The notes under the pieces: generated by a model
Database searches by the model: none
The model's input: the letters and a program-made list of their open reading frames with translations, nothing else
What the model was told of the DNA's origin: nothing
Assembly: GCF_035481615.1 (NCBI RefSeq)
Contig: NZ_JAYKOT010000003.1
Coordinates: 186,001-250,000 of the forward strand
From: Citroniella saccharovorans
GTDB lineage: Bacteria > Bacillota > Clostridia > Tissierellales > Peptoniphilaceae
Length of the DNA stretch: 64,000 bases
Direction: 5' to 3'
Part shown: positions 63,059-64,000 of the stretch, one piece after another
Position numbering within the stretch: the stretch's first letter is position 1
Layout of the letters: each line of letters opens with the position of its first letter
Made by a program: the position numbers and the translations under genes

Positions 63059-64000
63059 ATGAATAAAAAATGGATACTTGCTTTAATTTTACTTTTTTCT
63101 ATACCACTAATTGTTAGCTGCTCAAATAAGAATGCAAAGACAATAAGTCAGCTTAAGGAAGAAGAAAAATTAAAAGAGGAAGCAAAGCTAAAAGAAGAAG
63201 AAAAAAGAAGAAAGAAGAAAGAGAAAAAAGAGAAGAAGAGAGAAAGAAAGAAGAGGCCAGAAAAAAGGAAGAGGAAGAAAGAAAAAAATTAGCTGAAGAA
63301 GAAGCATATAAAAAGCTAATAAAAAATCCATTAACTGGACTACCTTTAGATAATCAAACCTATAAGGGAAGAATTATTTCTGTGATGATAGATAATCATC
63401 CAGATGCTAGATTTCAAGCTGGACTATCTGATGCTGGAATAATTTACGAAATGGAAGCAGAGGCAAACATTCCTAGAATAATTGCACTCTTTTATAATAG
63501 CAAGACTAGATTAATTGGCCCTATAAGATCTCTCAGACCATATTTTTTTGATTACATTAAAGAACATGACGGACTTTTAGTTAGGTATGGCGGCTCACCT
63601 AATGCTGACAATATAGTTTATAGTGAAGGCTATGAAGAAATAGATGGGATGACAACATCAAGTGAATATATTTGGAGAAGTAGTGAAACTGGGACAGTTG
63701 CACCACACAATGCTTTTACCAATCCAGATGCAATAGAAAAGGCAATAAAGACTTATGGCTATAAGGAAGAACTCGATAAAAATCCTGTATTTAAATTTTC
63801 TTTAAGAGAAAAGAAGAACGAAAAAGTTCAAGGTAAGACCTGTAATAAGATTACATTCAGCTACACATCTGGATTAAACACAAGTTATACTTATAGTGAT
63901 TATGAAAAAGAATATAAAAAAATGTCTGATGGAAAAGATCATATAGATTTTCTAACTCAAAAGCCTCTTTCATTTAAAAATATTCTAGTTCAGAAGGTAT
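63059..64000 (+). CDS. DUF3048 (YerB-like) lipoprotein, frameshifted and cut by window end
   Basis: Lipoprotein with signal peptide and lipobox (LIVSC, cysteine near residue 21). A long Lys/Glu-rich stretch follows, then the DUF3048 domain (from about 63310, NPLTGLPLDNQTYKGRIISVMIDNHPDARFQAGLSDAG). The first frame ends at 63292. The domain lies in another frame, reached if one A is added to the A6 run near 63199-63204, which also turns the linker into a regular acidic-basic coil. The function of DUF3048 proteins is unknown. The C-terminus is beyond 64000. Confidence 0.82.

Noticed and set aside
1..64000. CRISPR arrays, tRNA or rRNA genes, prophage
   Set aside because: No regular direct repeats with spacers, no cloverleaf or rRNA sequence, and no phage structural genes were recognised.

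Overview
The window is AT-rich, densely coded chromosomal DNA of a low-GC Gram-positive anaerobe. Signs of this are a Veg protein, glutamate racemase, the FtsEX system, SecA with a SEC-C tail, frequent TTG starts, strong AAGGAGG ribosome sites and A-type promoters of the TGnTATAAT kind. The gene content fits the Tissierellia/Peptoniphilaceae group (Finegoldia, Anaerococcus, Peptoniphilus, Parvimonas). That placement is inferred from content, and the genus is not resolved.

Layout. 1-3.4 kb: two ABC half-exporters, the first cut by the window edge. 3.8-6.0 kb (minus): two tandem paralogues of the LOR/SDH (archaeal ornithine cyclodeaminase-like) family. 6.2-14.8 kb: MFS and MATE transporters, galE with a MurJ flippase, a frameshifted PepD dipeptidase, MgtE, and veg behind two tandem consensus promoters. 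15.1-17.0 kb: an OatA-like O-acyltransferase split by a frameshift. 17.1-29.2 kb: a glycan-precursor region (ispE, murI, second murJ, two DegT aminotransferases, an initiating phosphoglycosyl transferase, wbpD, wbpA, wbpB, galU, and a PglF/CapD-like dehydratase). It predicts UDP-2,3-diacetamido-glucuronate and a 4-amino-6-deoxy sugar, but holds no processive glycosyltransferase. 29.7-38.4 kb: a VanY-like carboxypeptidase, a nuclease-helicase fusion, a fused ABC-2 permease, a small secreted protein, a CofE-like ligase and 5-formyl-THF cyclo-ligase. 38.6-41.8 kb: ftsE, ftsX and a coiled-coil C39-type peptidase. 41.9-48.0 kb: an ABC-F protein with one dead ATP site, murA, recD2 and comF. 48.0-54.4 kb: two different IS3-family elements flanking yihY, arcC and a purine permease. 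54.5-62.6 kb: a cluster of DnaA boxes, then hpf, a lipoprotein, secA, prfB (programmed frameshift) and tex. 62.6-64.0 kb: a PTS EIIA and a DUF3048 lipoprotein cut by the window end.

Main points for follow-up. (1) A cluster of seven same-strand DnaA-box-like 9-mers upstream of hpf, without dnaA nearby. (2) Both IS elements sit in the loop of an intrinsic terminator. (3) The ABC-F protein has lost every motif of one composite ATP site while keeping the other intact. (4) The FtsEX partner carries a C39-like peptidase domain, and WalR-type boxes precede ftsE and the VanY-like gene. (5) At least seven genes are broken by one-base indels, mostly in A-runs. That is either uncorrected sequencing error or slippage, and it affects how those genes should be read.

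The cell-envelope theme is strong: lipid II and glycan flippases, precursor sugars, O-acetylation, carboxypeptidase, FtsEX hydrolase and MurA/MurI. No tRNA, rRNA or CRISPR array was recognised.
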